Part shown: piece after piece, positions 13,538 to 13,947 of the stretch
Layout of the letters: each line of letters begins with the position of its first letter
Numbering within the stretch: the first letter of the stretch is position 1
Assembly (NCBI GenBank): GCA_016297645.1
Contig: JAEDGF010000049.1
Span: 1 to 13,947, forward strand
DNA: 13,947 nucleotides
Reading direction: 5' to 3'
Source: Clostridiaceae bacterium
Lineage (GTDB): Bacteria > Bacillota > Clostridia > Oscillospirales > Acutalibacteraceae
Notes under the pieces: generated by a model
Database searches by the model: none
What the model saw: only the letters and a program-made list of their open reading frames with translations
What the model was told of the DNA's origin: nothing
Made by a program: the position numbers and the translations under genes

Positions 13538-13875
13538 TTATCTTGAAAAATACTCTGCAATCTTCGCCATTCGCTTCTGCTGTTTTACTTTGAACGGGCG
13601 GCGTCTGTCGCAATGTCTGCACGCATGGCACGCGTCGGCTTTGGCCGTCAGGATATAAGAGTCCCTCGGATAGCGGCTTGTAAGGCAATTATTTATCGCA
13701 ATTTTGCTTTTTCCGTCCAAATAACCGTGAGCCGTGTCAAAATAGTTAAAGCCGTTCTCAATAAAGGTATCGACCGTCTTTGAAAACCCCGTAAGGTCTA
13801 CCTTGTCGTCATTCATAGGCAGACGCATACAACCGAACCCGAAATTCTTTTTACTTCACTGAAAAACTTGTTCGT
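13538..13875 (-). pseudogene. Decayed iron-sulfur aldo/keto reductase
   Basis: The relic has a good AGGAGG ribosome binding site (13883–13888). Seven nt on, where the ATG should be, stands ACG (13873–13875). Reading on from there, the frame gives NKFFSEVK. The run of A at 13845–13849 appears one base short; after that base is restored the text continues KKNFGFGCMRLPM, the typical start of clostridial [4Fe-4S] aldo/keto reductases. The open frame (13538–13828, 96 aa) has FDTAHGY with the conserved Asp and Tyr. After SYILTAK it jumps to DACHACRHCDRRRPFKVKQQ and RMAKIAEYF, the family's C-terminal ferredoxin-like tail. About two thirds of a roughly 300–370-aa enzyme is therefore missing between. 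The fourth cluster cysteine of that tail (normally CP) is Arg (CGC). Four separate lesions make function unlikely, although the 96-aa frame could still be translated from 13828. Confidence 0.8.
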
Positions 13876-13896
13876 GTTTTGTCCTCCTTACTTAGG

Positions 13897-13945
13897 CTGA
13901 CGGGATTCAAACCCATGTCGCCCGTCAGTGCCCCTTTTCGGCACT
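13897..13945. other. Two hairpins, one holding a tRNA T-arm-like motif, at the window edge
   Basis: CTGACGGG (13897–13904) pairs with CCCGTCAG (13921–13928) over 8 bp with a 16-nt loop. AGTGCC (13927–13932) pairs with GGCACT (13940–13945) around a 7-nt loop. They share two bases. Within the first, on the minus strand, ATGGG–TTTGAAT–CCCGT (13900–13916) has T-arm geometry. It lies in the leader of the reductase relic. The rest is outside the window, so it cannot be named. Confidence 0.5.
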
Positions 13946-13947
13946 TT

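Noticed and set aside
13892..13947. A complete tRNA at the right edge
   Set aside because: Only a T-arm-like hairpin is visible. The upstream bases do not give an anticodon arm with T33 or a class II variable arm adjoining the T stem.

Overview
The window most likely comes from the chromosome of an endospore-forming, anaerobic Clostridia (Oscillospiraceae-like). The reasons are a gpr–spoIIP sporulation pair next to rpsT, Gram-positive AGGAGG ribosome binding sites, sigma-A-type promoters with 17-bp spacers, moderate G+C content and intracellular glycosidases. I see no phage, insertion sequence, CRISPR array or conjugation gene. The content is mostly housekeeping or metabolic, with several small genes that are easy to miss.

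Layout. (1) 1–1350: an O6-alkylguanine DNA methyltransferase (+); a shared hairpin terminator; tRNA-Leu(UAA) (−) with a perfect consensus promoter; and a 45-aa membrane-peptide gene (−) with its own near-consensus promoter. (2) 1352–5460: a two-gene glycosidase operon (−), GH27-type alpha-galactosidase then GH95-type alpha-fucosidase/galactosidase, with a clear promoter and terminator. In both genes the ribosome binding site points to a start downstream of the longest ORF. (3) 5476–8427: an unrecognised 226-aa protein translationally coupled to a type IA topoisomerase (topB-like) (+), ending in a hairpin shared with the convergent gene. (4) 8440–10194: a PAP2-family membrane phosphatase behind a sugar phosphate isomerase/epimerase-like TIM-barrel protein (−), with a promoter. 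(5) 10199–12631: gpr, spoIIP and a 64-aa membrane-anchored protein (−). (6) 12744–13427: rpsT (+), then a 57-aa membrane protein gene preceded by strong RNA hairpins and followed by a strong terminator. (7) 13538–13947: the wreck of an iron-sulfur aldo/keto reductase gene (−) with a lost start codon, a frameshift, a large in-frame internal deletion and a lost cluster cysteine. Its leader contains hairpins that run to the window edge.

How the genes work together. The GH27/GH95 pair lacks signal peptides, so it probably trims alpha-galactosyl and alpha-fucosyl (or alpha-L-galactosyl) residues from imported oligosaccharides. GPR degrades the small acid-soluble spore proteins at germination. SpoIIP acts in engulfment, and a possible sigma-E-like promoter precedes it. 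The rest are independent housekeeping units.

No clear new multi-gene system was found. The most novel candidates are the 226-aa topB partner, the three small membrane-protein genes and the reductase pseudogene.
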